A stretch of 64,000 nucleotides of DNA, from contig BAFH01000002.1 of the NCBI GenBank assembly GCA_000296795.1, positions 714,686 to 778,685 of the forward strand. The letters run 5' to 3'. The notes beneath the pieces were generated by a model. It did not search any database, was not told the origin of the DNA, and saw only the letters and a list, made by a program, of their open reading frames with translations. This DNA comes from Candidatus Jettenia caeni. GTDB lineage: Bacteria > Planctomycetota > Brocadiia > Brocadiales > Brocadiaceae. Below, one piece after another: positions 21,334-30,768 of the stretch. Within the stretch, counting starts at the first letter, position 1. Each line of letters begins with the position of its first letter. Both the position numbers and the translations under genes were made by a program.

Positions 21334-24300
21334 ATGACGAAAAATTTAAGGTGGAGGATACCTCTTATTATCATAGTTATTGCTATCGGCGCCATGATTT
21401 TGTATCCACCATCGGAAAAGGTCTTAAAGAGGGAACAAGTCAAAGAGATTGATGGCAAGGTTGTAGATCGCACTATCTTAGAAAAATCATGGACACGCGT
21501 TTTCGTGACAAACCCAACTATCCGGGAGACGATTGTACATGAAGAAGTTAATAAAGATGGTAAAAAGGTAAGCACGAAGACCGTTGAGTATGTATCAAAG
21601 GGTAAAGTTAAGCTTGGGTTAGACCTCAAAGGCGGTTCCGAGTTGCTTTATAAAGTCAGGGTGGAAGAGAAAGAAGATCGTCCGGGGATTACTAATGAAA
21701 TTATTGAGGTATTAAAAAAGAGAATTGACCCGCAAGGGGTTATAGAATACAGAATTCAAGAGCAGGGAAGCCATCGCATACTTATTCAGGTTCCCGGTGC
21801 AACCAGGGCAGAGGTCGAAGGTTTAAAGAATCGAATTACCCGTCTTGGGAAACTTGAGTTCAGGTTGGGGGCTAGTCCTGATAGTCCTGAGTATAAAGAT
21901 GCAATGGAAGGAAAACAAGTTCCCGGTTATTATAAACATTGGCTGCGAAAGAAAAAGGGAGAAGAGGGTGAGGCAGGCAAGTGGTTTCTTGTTCAGAATA
22001 AAATAGCAATTTCAGGAGAACATCTATCCAGAATATATGCTGACCGTAAGGGTATTGAGCCTGTGGTTGGTTTTGAATTTGATGCGATTGGCAAATCTAA
22101 ATTTGGCCAACTTACCGAGCGTAACATTGGTAAACCTTTAGCAATTATCCTGGATGGCACTCTCTATTCAGCGCCAGTAATACGCGATCGTATTCCGGGG
22201 CAAGGGATTATTGAGGGAAGTTTCACCCAAGATGAAGTTAATGATCTTATTGCTGTAATGCGTGCGGGAAGTCTTCCTGCAGATCTTGAGCTAGAGATGG
22301 AAACCATGGTAGGACCCAGCCTGGGAAGGGATTCGATCAATAAAGGATTATTAGCCGGTGCTATCGGCGGCGCCTTTGCCCTCCTCTTTATTGGAATTTA
22401 TTATTTAGGAATCGGATGGGTTGCTAACTTTGCAAATGTTTTGAATATCTTTTTGGTAGTTGCAACGATGGTGTTACTCAATGCCACCATGACACTTCCT
22501 GGTATAGCAGGTTTAGTGCTCATGCTAGGTATGGGAATTGATTCCAATGTGCTTATTTTCGAGAGAATTCGTGAGGAAAGAGCAAAAGGAAAGCCCCATC
22601 GCGCAGCCGTAAAGGCTGGATATGAGAAGGCGTTTTCAGCTATTTTTGACTCTAATGTTACTACGTTAATTACAGGAGTGATACTCGCTGCAGTCGGTAC
22701 GGGCCCTGTAAAAGGCTTTGCATGGACATTAATCCTTGGAATGATTATCAACTTGTTTACAGCTATTTTTGTAACACGGGTTATGTATGATTTTTTCATG
22801 GATTTAGGCTGGATAAAGAATTTTTCCATGTTCAAATTAATTGGTATTCCTCACGTTAAATTTGTTAATTACCGATATACTCTGGCGATTATTTCCGGCA
22901 TATGCCTTATTGGCGGGATGACCATATTTATTCTTCGTGGAAACAAGAAATATGATATTGATTTTACCGGTGGTACCCTGGTTCATTTGCATCTCAATAA
23001 TCCAATACAACCTGGAGTCGTAAGGAATGAGCTGGCCGAGACAAGTTATAAAGAGGCTGAGGTCCAGAGTATTTGGGCTGGTGAGAATTTAACGCAGTTT
23101 GTATCATCATCCAATGAATTCGGAATCCGAATAAAAGAATTGAATGATGAAAAGATAAAAGAAAAATTAACGGAAGATATAAAGGGCGCTTTAGATAAAG
23201 TAGGTTTATTTGCAGGAATTGATTTTCTTGAGCCAACAGTATTTAATCTTAAGTTGCAAAAGCCGATAGAGGAGAATTCGATTCGGGATATTCTCAAAAC
23301 AGTCGGGTATGGCCAGGAAGATTTACTATCGCTAATGCCTGTTGACCAGCCTGCAAAAAAATATGCAATAAACGTAAAAGGAATGGAAGATGCCAAAAAG
23401 CGTTTACCGCTTGTTAATGCAGTTGTGGATGGATTAAAAAATAACTTACATTTTCATGATGTTCATATAACGTTGTCTGAAATCACTGAAATGGTACCGA
23501 CTCAGGATACAGATATAATATCACCGAAGCCTTTCCTGAATGTGGAAGTTAGTGAAGCAATAGAACCAGCCCTTCTCAGTTTTGAATTAAACAGGATGGG
23601 ATTTCAGGGTGTTACCGTAAAAAAACAGTTACAAGATTCTGAAAAGATGCGTTCTTATAAATTAATGATCGAAGGTTCAAAAACAATTTTGCAAGATATA
23701 AAACAAACAGTGAAGGAGCAGATCTCTATACCGAGCATTTCTATCAGAGATGATGCTATTCGGGTGGAATTAAAAGAGGGTATTACGAAAAAAGATTTTG
23801 TAGCTACGATTGAAGGAATTAAACCTCTAAAAAATGATGTAAAAAGTATTTACGCACTGGATGCTCCCTCACAATTATTTACTGTTCATGTACAACCCTT
23901 AAGCGCCGCAAAGGTACAAGAGAAAATTCGAGAGGATATAATTAATACCTTTCAAGATAATTTGTATAAAGAAAAAATAAATGTTTCTTTTGAATTCATC
24001 GGGAACGTTTCTCAAGGCACAGAACTTAGTGATACACAATCGATTGACGATAGTGTTCCACCAGTCCCATCTGCAGAAGCAATCCAAAAAAACGAATCAA
24101 ATCAAGTACGGGCCCGTATGACTTTATCAAAACCTTTAAAAAAGGAAGTTATTGAAGAGGTGCTAGCCTCGGCTGGCTACCCCAATATCCTCGATGAAGG
24201 TTTGGAGGAAGGGCAAGAATACCAGGCTGTTTCTGTTGTTTTCAATGCTCAAGATGCAGAAGCAGTAAAAAAGACCTTAATAAATGCATTCGAAATACCT

Positions 24301-24921
24301 CAGCCACTGAAGAGAATTGTTAGTATCGGTTCCACTGTTGCTGGCGAAATGAAGGGCCGGGCTATTCTGGCTGTGATATTCTCTTGTATTGCAACGATAT
24401 TTTATGTGTGGTTCCGGTTTGGAGATTTTCGATTTGGCTCATCCGCAATTGTTGCTGTTATCCACGATATTTTGATTACCCTTGGCGCTGTAGCTATAGC
24501 TGATTATTTATTTGGAAATATGAAGATAGACGGAGCCATAGTAGCGGCATTTCTTACAGTAATCGGCTATTCTCTGAATGATACGATTGTTATATTTGAT
24601 AGAATTAGGGAAAATATGGGTGGACGGGGTAAAATACTCACACCTCAACTGGTTAATGATAGTATTAATCAAACTTTAAGCCGAACTCTTTTAACAGGTA
24701 TTACTACTATTGGCGTATTGTTTGCCCTGTTCTTCCTGGGTGGACCAGAGATTCATGGATTCGCGTTTGTTATGCTGGTCGGAATTATAATAGGTACCTA
24801 TTCTACCATTTTTATTGCATGCCCCATGTTGCTTAGATGGAGGGGTCTCTCTCTGGAAAGCCCGATGTTGCCAAAGCACAATTACCCAATGAAAGGGAAA
24901 GAAGCTGCTTTAAGGCGATGA
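21334..24921 (+). CDS. secDF: SecD-SecF fusion with a very large extra periplasmic region
   Basis: A 1195-residue fused export factor. SecD part: N-terminal helix (about 7-25), VKLGLDLKGGSELLYKV near 90, the P1 region with GLKNRITRLGKLEFRL, then helices at about 330-490 with GIDSNVLIFERIREE. SecF part: helix near 515-535 and YDIDFTGGTLVHL near 545, then helices from 1006 to the end with GYSLNDTIVIFDRIREN. Bacterial SecDF fusions are usually about 730-850 residues. Here the segment between the SecF first helix and its second is about 460 residues instead of roughly 110. The extra part seems built of repeated P1-like ferredoxin folds (VRNELAETSYKE, IRDILKTVGYG and IEEVLASAGYP recur). It uses the proton-motive force to pull proteins through SecYEG. 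Confidence 0.95.
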   Translation: MTKNLRWRIPLIIIVIAIGAMILYPPSEKVLKREQVKEIDGKVVDRTILEKSWTRVFVTNPTIRETIVHEEVNKDGKKVSTKTVEYVSKGKVKLGLDLKGGSELLYKVRVEEKEDRPGITNEIIEVLKKRIDPQGVIEYRIQEQGSHRILIQVPGATRAEVEGLKNRITRLGKLEFRLGASPDSPEYKDAMEGKQVPGYYKHWLRKKKGEEGEAGKWFLVQNKIAISGEHLSRIYADRKGIEPVVGFEFDAIGKSKFGQLTERNIGKPLAIILDGTLYSAPVIRDRIPGQGIIEGSFTQDEVNDLIAVMRAGSLPADLELEMETMVGPSLGRDSINKGLLAGAIGGAFALLFIGIYYLGIGWVANFANVLNIFLVVATMVLLNATMTLPGIAGLVLMLGMGIDSNVLIFERIREERAKGKPHRAAVKAGYEKAFSAIFDSNVTTLITGVILAAVGTGPVKGFAWTLILGMIINLFTAIFVTRVMYDFFMDLGWIKNFSMFKLIGIPHVKFVNYRYTLAIISGICLIGGMTIFILRGNKKYDIDFTGGTLVHLHLNNPIQPGVVRNELAETSYKEAEVQSIWAGENLTQFVSSSNEFGIRIKELNDEKIKEKLTEDIKGALDKVGLFAGIDFLEPTVFNLKLQKPIEENSIRDILKTVGYGQEDLLSLMPVDQPAKKYAINVKGMEDAKKRLPLVNAVVDGLKNNLHFHDVHITLSEITEMVPTQDTDIISPKPFLNVEVSEAIEPALLSFELNRMGFQGVTVKKQLQDSEKMRSYKLMIEGSKTILQDIKQTVKEQISIPSISIRDDAIRVELKEGITKKDFVATIEGIKPLKNDVKSIYALDAPSQLFTVHVQPLSAAKVQEKIREDIINTFQDNLYKEKINVSFEFIGNVSQGTELSDTQSIDDSVPPVPSAEAIQKNESNQVRARMTLSKPLKKEVIEEVLASAGYPNILDEGLEEGQEYQAVSVVFNAQDAEAVKKTLINAFEIPQPLKRIVSIGSTVAGEMKGRAILAVIFSCIATIFYVWFRFGDFRFGSSAIVAVIHDILITLGAVAIADYLFGNMKIDGAIVAAFLTVIGYSLNDTIVIFDRIRENMGGRGKILTPQLVNDSINQTLSRTLLTGITTIGVLFALFFLGGPEIHGFAFVMLVGIIIGTYSTIFIACPMLLRWRGLSLESPMLPKHNYPMKGKEAALRR

Positions 24922-24989
24922 AAGACTAAATAACACTATGATCATTACCGGATACAATTTGGATATTTAACAGAAAGTAGTAAATTAAT

Positions 24990-25028
24990 GTGAGATCATA
25001 TTGAATTAAAATTATCATATGATCTCAC
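24990..25028 (+). terminator. Hairpin after secDF
   Basis: Perfect 12-bp inverted repeat GTGAGATCATAT (24990-25001) and ATATGATCTCAC (25017-25028) with a 15-base loop, 69 bases after the secDF stop, followed by a T-rich GATTCTTTATTTTT. AT-rich stem, so a terminator is likely but an operator is possible. Confidence 0.55.
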
Positions 25029-25191
25029 GATTCTTTATTTTTCCATCTGACGAAAAACAAGAGCAGGGAAGATATTCCATGCATCTATAATACTTCTGAA
25101 GAGTTCTAAGTTTCTTTGGTCTTATGTAATTGATAAAAAGACGAGTTAATTTGTTTTGTCATTCCTATAACCTTTGAAAGGAATTAAGACA

Positions 25192-26031
25192 ATGAAAAGA
25201 GATGTACAAGTCGGTGTAATTTTAGGGGTAATTATTTTGGCAATTATTGGTGTGTTCCTGAGCACGAGAACCACGGTTAAAGAACCGAATATCCCTATCC
25301 CCGAAATAGAAGAAGATACTCAAGTGGGTATACTTGATATACACGACTTGCCGCAGGATTCTCTTGATGAATCTCAGGAAACTTTTCATGAGGTAACTAC
25401 TGTTCAGAACTCAGAACAAAAAAAGCCTGCCACTGTGAATACGGTAAAAGTGGAGGAGTATCAAATGAAAGATCAAGACAATATAATTGTAGGTGAATGG
25501 AATAAGGCAAAGGAAGAAGATAACAATACAACTACGAATGACCAGGCATCGTATGCAACGGCAACCAAAGAAGATTGGATGGATGTTTCTTTAGAAGGTA
25601 AAGAAAAAATTACCAAAAAATCTCAGGTATATAAGGTTCAACAAAAGGACGATCTTTCTAAAATAGCAAGAAAATATTATGGTGATGCCTCTAAATGGAT
25701 TATTATTTTCGATGCAAACCGAAGCAAAATTCACGACCGTAATAACCTTAAGATTGGTACTGAACTTATTATACCTGAAGAGAAAATAGTATCCCAAAAA
25801 TCGAAAGGAGAAATAATCACTCCATCGCTTTCCCAAATAATCGAAGTGGAAGATACAAAATCAGCGGTGAAAACACATAGAGTTCAGCAAGGAGACTCGT
25901 TATATAAACTAGCCGTAAAATACTACGATAATGGTGCAAAATGGAACAAAATATTAGATGCAAATAAAAAAATTCTGAAAAATAAAAAATCTTTGAAGGT
26001 TGGGCAAGAACTGATTATACCGGAACTTTAA
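25192..26031 (+). CDS. Membrane-anchored protein with two LysM domains
   Basis: A 279-residue protein. I use ATG 25192, with GAAAGGA nine bases before; TTG 25174 would place that ribosome site inside the gene. One N-terminal helix (VGVILGVIILAIIGVFL, about 6-23) anchors it, followed by an acidic low-complexity stalk of about 120 residues. LysM domains lie at about 147-196 (YKVQQKDDLSKIARKYYGD...LIIPE) and 230-279 (HRVQQGDSLYKLAVKYYDN...LIIPEL). LysM binds N-acetylglucosamine in peptidoglycan, so it probably tethers the inner membrane to the wall. It lies 21 bases before the beta-propeller gene. Confidence 0.85.
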   Translation: MKRDVQVGVILGVIILAIIGVFLSTRTTVKEPNIPIPEIEEDTQVGILDIHDLPQDSLDESQETFHEVTTVQNSEQKKPATVNTVKVEEYQMKDQDNIIVGEWNKAKEEDNNTTTNDQASYATATKEDWMDVSLEGKEKITKKSQVYKVQQKDDLSKIARKYYGDASKWIIIFDANRSKIHDRNNLKIGTELIIPEEKIVSQKSKGEIITPSLSQIIEVEDTKSAVKTHRVQQGDSLYKLAVKYYDNGAKWNKILDANKKILKNKKSLKVGQELIIPEL

Positions 26032-26052
26032 TGTTTAATAAGGAGTGCAATA

Positions 26053-27198
26053 GTGAAGACTAAAAATATTCTCTTTTGTGCAATACCTCCCTTTTTGTAT
26101 TTAGCCATAATTATACTCATTATGTCTAGTATATCACCAATCTCTCCTCTGTATGCTCAAGACATTCCGAATAATTTCCCTATGTTTAAATACAATTTAC
26201 AAAGAACAGGCCGGGTGCCTTTTGCTGGTCCCTCTGACAATAGCCTGAAATGGAGTATTTCTACTGCAGGGGAGATCTGGTCGTCCCCTGTTGTGAATAC
26301 AGAAGGGGTTATTTATATAGGAAGTACCGATGGCAGCTTACTAGCCATAACTCCAAAAGGGAAGGTTATGTGGGCCTTTAAAGCTGCAGACGAAATATTT
26401 GTTACCCCAGCAATTGGCACAGATGGTACTATTTACTTTGGTTCAGCCGATGGAAGATTTTGTGCGGTTCATCCTGATGGAAGGTTAAAATGGAAATTTC
26501 AGACAAAAGGAGCGATTCATTCATCTCCTGTTGTTGATGAAAAGGGAACGGTGTATTTCGGTTCTTATGAAGGGAAGCTTTATGCTATTGCCAGTAATGG
26601 GAAACTTTTATGGAGTTTTAAGACCGAAGCGCCGATAATGACTTCTTCCCCTGCTGTAGGACAAGAGAATACGATCTATGTTGGTTCCTGGGATAAACAC
26701 CTTTATGCTTTAAATCCAGATGGAAGTTTGAAATGGAAGATGGAAACGGAAGGTAAGATAGATGCTACACCTGCCATTGGGAATGATACTATTTATATCG
26801 CAGATATCCATGGAAAGTTATATGCCATCAATTTGGACGGATCATTGAAATGGGGCTTTGACCTGGGAAGCCGAACACATTCTTCTCCAGCAATTGATAC
26901 AGATGAAACAACGTATATAGGGTCACAGGATGGTAATGTATATGCAATAAAAAAAGATGGCACGCTGAAATGGAAATTCAAGGCGGGAAATTCGATTACC
27001 GCTTCTCCTGGCATCGATGCAAATGGTGTTATTTATGTAGGCTCATGGGACGGCAAAGTATATGCTATCAATAATGACGGCTCTCTCAAGTGGAGCATGA
27101 CTATTGGAGAACCACTACTCTCTTCTCCTGCAATTGACTCAAAAAATACCTTATACATTGGTTGTGTAGATTGGAAATTCTATGCATTAGGCCAATAG
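26053..27198 (+). CDS. Exported PQQ-like beta-propeller protein
   Basis: A 381-residue protein starting at GTG after AAGGAG. The first 35 residues form a signal peptide or anchor (IPPFLYLAIIILIMSSISPISPLYAQD). The rest is about eight propeller blades with the recurring core SSPVVDEKGTVYFGSYEGKLYAI...GKLLWSF. The blades resemble PQQ-dehydrogenase or BamB repeats, but no PQQ-binding residues are recognisable, so a scaffold or sensor role outside the cytoplasmic membrane is more likely than catalysis. It probably shares a transcript with the LysM gene. Confidence 0.85.
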   Translation: MKTKNILFCAIPPFLYLAIIILIMSSISPISPLYAQDIPNNFPMFKYNLQRTGRVPFAGPSDNSLKWSISTAGEIWSSPVVNTEGVIYIGSTDGSLLAITPKGKVMWAFKAADEIFVTPAIGTDGTIYFGSADGRFCAVHPDGRLKWKFQTKGAIHSSPVVDEKGTVYFGSYEGKLYAIASNGKLLWSFKTEAPIMTSSPAVGQENTIYVGSWDKHLYALNPDGSLKWKMETEGKIDATPAIGNDTIYIADIHGKLYAINLDGSLKWGFDLGSRTHSSPAIDTDETTYIGSQDGNVYAIKKDGTLKWKFKAGNSITASPGIDANGVIYVGSWDGKVYAINNDGSLKWSMTIGEPLLSSPAIDSKNTLYIGCVDWKFYALGQ

Positions 27199-27300
27199 TT
27201 AATAATAAAATCTTTTACTTAATAATTATTTTAGGGTATAATTGTTTTCAATAGATAAAGCTTATTAATCATTATTATCTTTATACTCACTATTAACATG

Positions 27301-27323
27301 ACATATGGTCTATAGCCATATGT
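27301..27323 (+). promoter_or_regulatory. Palindrome before the ahbC-type gene
   Basis: ACATATGG (27301-27308) and CCATATGT (27316-27323) form a perfect 8-bp inverted repeat with a 7-base loop, 23 bases before the AGGAGA ribosome site. It could be an operator or an mRNA hairpin. Confidence 0.4.
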
Positions 27324-27358
27324 TTCTTCAATACGTATACATTTGCAGGAGACGTAAC

Positions 27359-28582
27359 ATGATTGGCATATCAAAGCTGTATTGCGGCACCGTGGAACCC
27401 TCTGATGCGCTACGATATGGTAGAGAATCTAAGAAACTACCATCGCATTTATTACAATTCTCTCAGGATAAAAAACCCGTTGTGGTGTGGAACGTTGGAC
27501 AGCGTTGTAACCTGAAATGCATTCATTGCTATTCTCAATCAAAGGATATTGAATATCCTAATGAATTATCAACACAAGAGGCAAAGGCCATGCTGGATGA
27601 TATTGCAAATTATGGAGCTCCCGTAATCTTATTCTCCGGAGGAGAGCCTCTTATGAGACCTGATCTTCTTGAATTAATCGGTTATGCAAAAGAGAGAGGC
27701 TTGCGCGCGGTTATTAGTACGAATGGTACATTAATTACCAGAGAGAAGGCAAATGAATTAAAAAAATTTGGACTCTCTTATGTTGGAATTAGTCTGGATG
27801 GTCTTAAAGTTACCAACGACCGTTTTCGTGGTATTCCGGGTGCATTTGACGCCGCATTGGAAGGTATTCGGAATTGTATGTCAGTAGGCATTAAAGTCGG
27901 TTTGCGTTTTACCATTAATAAAAGGAATGCCCATGATATCCCCGGTATTTTTCAGCTTATTGAAGAAGAAAATATCCCAAGAGTGTGTTTCTATCACCTT
28001 GTCTATTCAGGCAGAGGGTCTAATTTAATTGAGGAAGACCTTTCTCATAAAGAGACACGGGATGTTGTTGATCTTATTATCAACAAAACCAAAGAAGCGC
28101 ATGATAAAGGCAAAAAAATTGAAGTGCTTACTGTAGATAATCATGCCGATGGCCCATATATATATCTACGATTATTGAGGGAGAATTCTCATAGGGCAAA
28201 AGACGTGCTAGAGCTCCTCCAGTGGAATGAGGGGAACAGTTCTGGTAAAGGGCTTGCCTGCATAAGTTGGGATGGCGAGGTATATGCTGACCAATTCTGG
28301 AGACAATATTCTTTCGGAAATATCAGAAAAAGGAAGTTTAGCGATATATGGGAGGATACTTCCAATGAGTTAATGGCTAAACTTAAGAACAAAAATCCTT
28401 ATATCAAAGGACGCTGTGCAAAGTGTAAATGGCTTAATATCTGTAGTGGGAATTTTAGAGCAAGAGCTGAGGCATACTATGGTGATATATGGGAACAAGA
28501 CCCTGCTTGCTATCTCACTGATGAAGAAATAGGTCTTAAAGCTGAATTACCGAAGAAGGTAAGGCAAAAAGTAGCTATTTAA
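27359..28582 (+). CDS. ahbC: Radical SAM/SPASM enzyme of siroheme-dependent haem synthesis (AhbC/NirJ type)
   Basis: A 407-residue protein from ATG 27359 (AGGAGA six bases upstream; an earlier in-frame ATG at 27305 lacks a site). The opening MIGISKLYCGTVEPSDALRYG and the radical SAM motif CNLKCIHCY near residue 57 match the AhbC/NirJ group. The C-terminal region has extra cluster ligands (GLACISWDGEVYADQFW, then CAKCKWLNICSGN and DPACYL). AhbC removes the acetate side chains of 12,18-didecarboxysiroheme to give Fe-coproporphyrin III; NirJ acts in haem d1 synthesis on related substrates. An organism this rich in cytochromes needs both haem b/c and d1, so I lean to AhbC by the N-terminal match but cannot exclude NirJ. 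Confidence 0.75.
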   Translation: MIGISKLYCGTVEPSDALRYGRESKKLPSHLLQFSQDKKPVVVWNVGQRCNLKCIHCYSQSKDIEYPNELSTQEAKAMLDDIANYGAPVILFSGGEPLMRPDLLELIGYAKERGLRAVISTNGTLITREKANELKKFGLSYVGISLDGLKVTNDRFRGIPGAFDAALEGIRNCMSVGIKVGLRFTINKRNAHDIPGIFQLIEEENIPRVCFYHLVYSGRGSNLIEEDLSHKETRDVVDLIINKTKEAHDKGKKIEVLTVDNHADGPYIYLRLLRENSHRAKDVLELLQWNEGNSSGKGLACISWDGEVYADQFWRQYSFGNIRKRKFSDIWEDTSNELMAKLKNKNPYIKGRCAKCKWLNICSGNFRARAEAYYGDIWEQDPACYLTDEEIGLKAELPKKVRQKVAI

Positions 28583-28625
28583 GAAAAAATCTAGTATTTT
28601 TCATAAAATATTGAAAGTTCTATAA

Positions 28626-28697
28626 AACCACAGAACTCACAGAAAATACCAGTTGGAAGAATATAAATTGTTCATCTGTGCATTCTGTGGTTTTTTT
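28626..28697. terminator. Bidirectional terminator-like hairpin
   Basis: AACCACAGAACTCACAGA (28626-28643) pairs with TCTGTGCATTCTGTGGTT (28675-28692) except for two central bases, with a run of seven T at 28691-28697. It lies between the convergent ahbC-type gene and the methyltransferase-like gene. AAAA precedes the left arm, so it can serve both strands. Confidence 0.65.
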
Positions 28698-28707
28698 ATT
28701 AATATTA

Positions 28708-29331
28708 TTAGGGAAACTGAGGATATCCGAGTAGATAGGTAATTGTGATCATTTTAGTCTTGGGAGATACGGCATATCCTATTTCCCATATATAATCAGT
28801 GTTTTTGATAGAACCAACAAGTTTTTCTAATTCTAAAGGACAATATGTTCTTAAGTTAGAAACAATACTATCCCACGAAATGGCTAAAGGGACAACGGGA
28901 ATACCGTAGGTCCAAAAGAATCTTGTAAAAGAGATTGGTCTTATCAGTGGTGTTGTTAAAAGAACAGTCAGTGGTGTAATAATAGGCGTTAGGAGTAAAT
29001 TTCGCAAACACCTTTTTGTGAACTCAAAAATGCCAATTGCTACTCGTTGATCGACTGCATTCTGCAATATTGCCTTTGCAAGGTCAGGCTGAAAATGGTG
29101 AAAACCAGTAAACATGGTTCTTACCCCTTTCAAATAAGCTGGCACATTAGTTGCGTCGATTGATTCTGCAATGTAATGTATGTGATTTTTGGACAGTTTT
29201 GAAGTTTTCTCAAATGCCCTAATGTTTGGATACTTATCAGTGAGTGTGACCGATATGGGGTATTGTTCAAGTGCTAATTGAGTTGGAAACCACCATTGGT
29301 CTTCTAGCTCAAACAAGTGAATACGCTTCAT
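28708..29331 (-). CDS. Shortened methyltransferase-like protein, SAM motif apparently lost
   Basis: A 207-residue protein starting MKRIHLFELEDQWWFP. The parts VTLTDKYPNIRAFEKT, ESIDATNVPAYLKGVRTMFTGFHHF and IPVVPLAISWDSIVSNLRTY resemble a conserved bacterial family annotated as class I SAM-dependent methyltransferases. In that family, as I remember it, about 50-60 residues with the glycine-rich SAM motif lie between the WFP segment and LTD.YPN; here those two are almost adjacent. The downstream acidic loop (LTDKYPN) remains. So this is probably an in-frame deletion derivative that no longer binds SAM normally, or a pseudogene. A hydrophobic stretch (LLLTPIITPLTVLLTTPLI) sits near residue 115. 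Confidence 0.55.
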   Translation of the reverse strand: MKRIHLFELEDQWWFPTQLALEQYPISVTLTDKYPNIRAFEKTSKLSKNHIHYIAESIDATNVPAYLKGVRTMFTGFHHFQPDLAKAILQNAVDQRVAIGIFEFTKRCLRNLLLTPIITPLTVLLTTPLIRPISFTRFFWTYGIPVVPLAISWDSIVSNLRTYCPLELEKLVGSIKNTDYIWEIGYAVSPKTKMITITYLLGYPQFP

Positions 29332-29412
29332 AGGAATGTCCTTTTGCCCTATTTGCAGGTCAGGTATTGTATCATGCGTAGAATTAGTATATTTGCTATG
29401 TAACCTGGGCTC

Positions 29413-30693
29413 TTAAAATTTATAACTAAAATCTATAGCAATTATATGGGTAAGTAAGTCATAACGTCCATCTATGGGCGGCCCTGTCATGAGTGGCTTA
29501 GTGGCATCTTCTCCGACTGAGTTATCTATTTTTCTGTTCTCATAAAATACTATTCCATAAGTGAAGTTAACCCATTTGTTCAGACTTCTTCCCCAGCCAT
29601 ATCCTAATCCAGTAAATAAGGCATGCCGGCTGCTTTGAGGAACAGAAGGCTCAAAGGTTTCACTGGGAACAGGTGATTCGTGAAAGGCGTAACCTCCTCT
29701 TACTTTTGTAGCATCATTTAAACAATATTCTCCACCCAGGGCAAAACCCAGGGTATTGTCCCAATTTCGGACATCTTCATGGCTTGCCCCTAAGAAGGTA
29801 TTTGCTGGCTCAAAATCAGATTTAAGAACATCGAATCGTGACCAATTAGTCCACTGGATATCAGCTTCTATACTCCAAAGATTTCCATGTCTATATGCAT
29901 AGCCGAATGAGAGCATTTCTGGTATAGTTGCAGTCGTCTTGGTATCTACATCAAAATCGGGTACGACCCCAAGCTGAGAAAGTTTTAGATTGCCATCAAA
30001 ATCGAAATCTGCCTTACTCCGGAATGCAATACCAATACTATGGCGGGGAGTAATATTACAGAGTATACCAGCGTTGTACCCAAAGGCATCACCATGAGCA
30101 TCAATGTCCTCAAATCCTTCAGGAGCGCCAGGAGCTAAGGGTGCGAATCTCTTGTTTTGGCTAGACTCAGCGTAGTAGTAATCAAGTCCCACACCTAATG
30201 AAAGGAAAGAGAATGGTTTAAAAGTAAGAGTTGGATTTACATTAATTATTTTCAAATCAAATTCAGTAATTACAAACCGGGAAAAGCCTTCATCGTCCCA
30301 TTCACCGCTCAATCCATAGGGAACCGTTACCCCTATGCCTGCAGCTAATTTATTCTTTAAGATCGGACTAGCAAAATAAAAATAGGGTATAGCATTTAGC
30401 TTTGTCTCCATGTCTTCACTAGCTCCGTTACCCTCATATTCAACCGAAGAAATCAGAAAGCTAGAACCCAGAGACACTTGTGGTCTTTCAAGTTGTGTGA
30501 GACCGGCAGGATTAAATTCAATTGCAGACGCATCGTCTGCACGAGCCACAAAAGCATTTCCTTGTGATAGCGCTAAAGCACCAAAGACAGGATTATGTAA
30601 ACCAGAGGCTATCTGCGCTAATACGTGTGTTGTCTTAAAGGAGAAAATGAGAGTGAAAACGCAAACTACAACTAGTTTTTTTATGGTAAGCAT
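29413..30693 (-). CDS. FadL/TodX-family outer-membrane transport protein
   Basis: A 426-residue protein with a signal peptide (LVVVCVFTLIFSFKTTHVLA, about 6-25) and the FadL N-terminal signature (ASGLHNPVFGALALSQGNAFVARADDASAIEFNPAGLTQL), where NPAG is the family hallmark. Amphipathic beta strands fill the rest, and the protein ends in YKF, an aromatic terminal residue typical of Bam substrates. FadL porins pass hydrophobic molecules such as fatty acids or aromatics across the outer membrane. Here the substrate is unknown. The presence of the gene supports a diderm envelope. Confidence 0.88.
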   Translation of the reverse strand: MLTIKKLVVVCVFTLIFSFKTTHVLAQIASGLHNPVFGALALSQGNAFVARADDASAIEFNPAGLTQLERPQVSLGSSFLISSVEYEGNGASEDMETKLNAIPYFYFASPILKNKLAAGIGVTVPYGLSGEWDDEGFSRFVITEFDLKIINVNPTLTFKPFSFLSLGVGLDYYYAESSQNKRFAPLAPGAPEGFEDIDAHGDAFGYNAGILCNITPRHSIGIAFRSKADFDFDGNLKLSQLGVVPDFDVDTKTTATIPEMLSFGYAYRHGNLWSIEADIQWTNWSRFDVLKSDFEPANTFLGASHEDVRNWDNTLGFALGGEYCLNDATKVRGGYAFHESPVPSETFEPSVPQSSRHALFTGLGYGWGRSLNKWVNFTYGIVFYENRKIDNSVGEDATKPLMTGPPIDGRYDLLTHIIAIDFSYKF

Positions 30694-30768
30694 CTTTATG
30701 ATATGAGATTTATTAGGTAATTATTTAACCTATTTTAAGAAGTCACGCTTAAATAATAATTCGATAGA

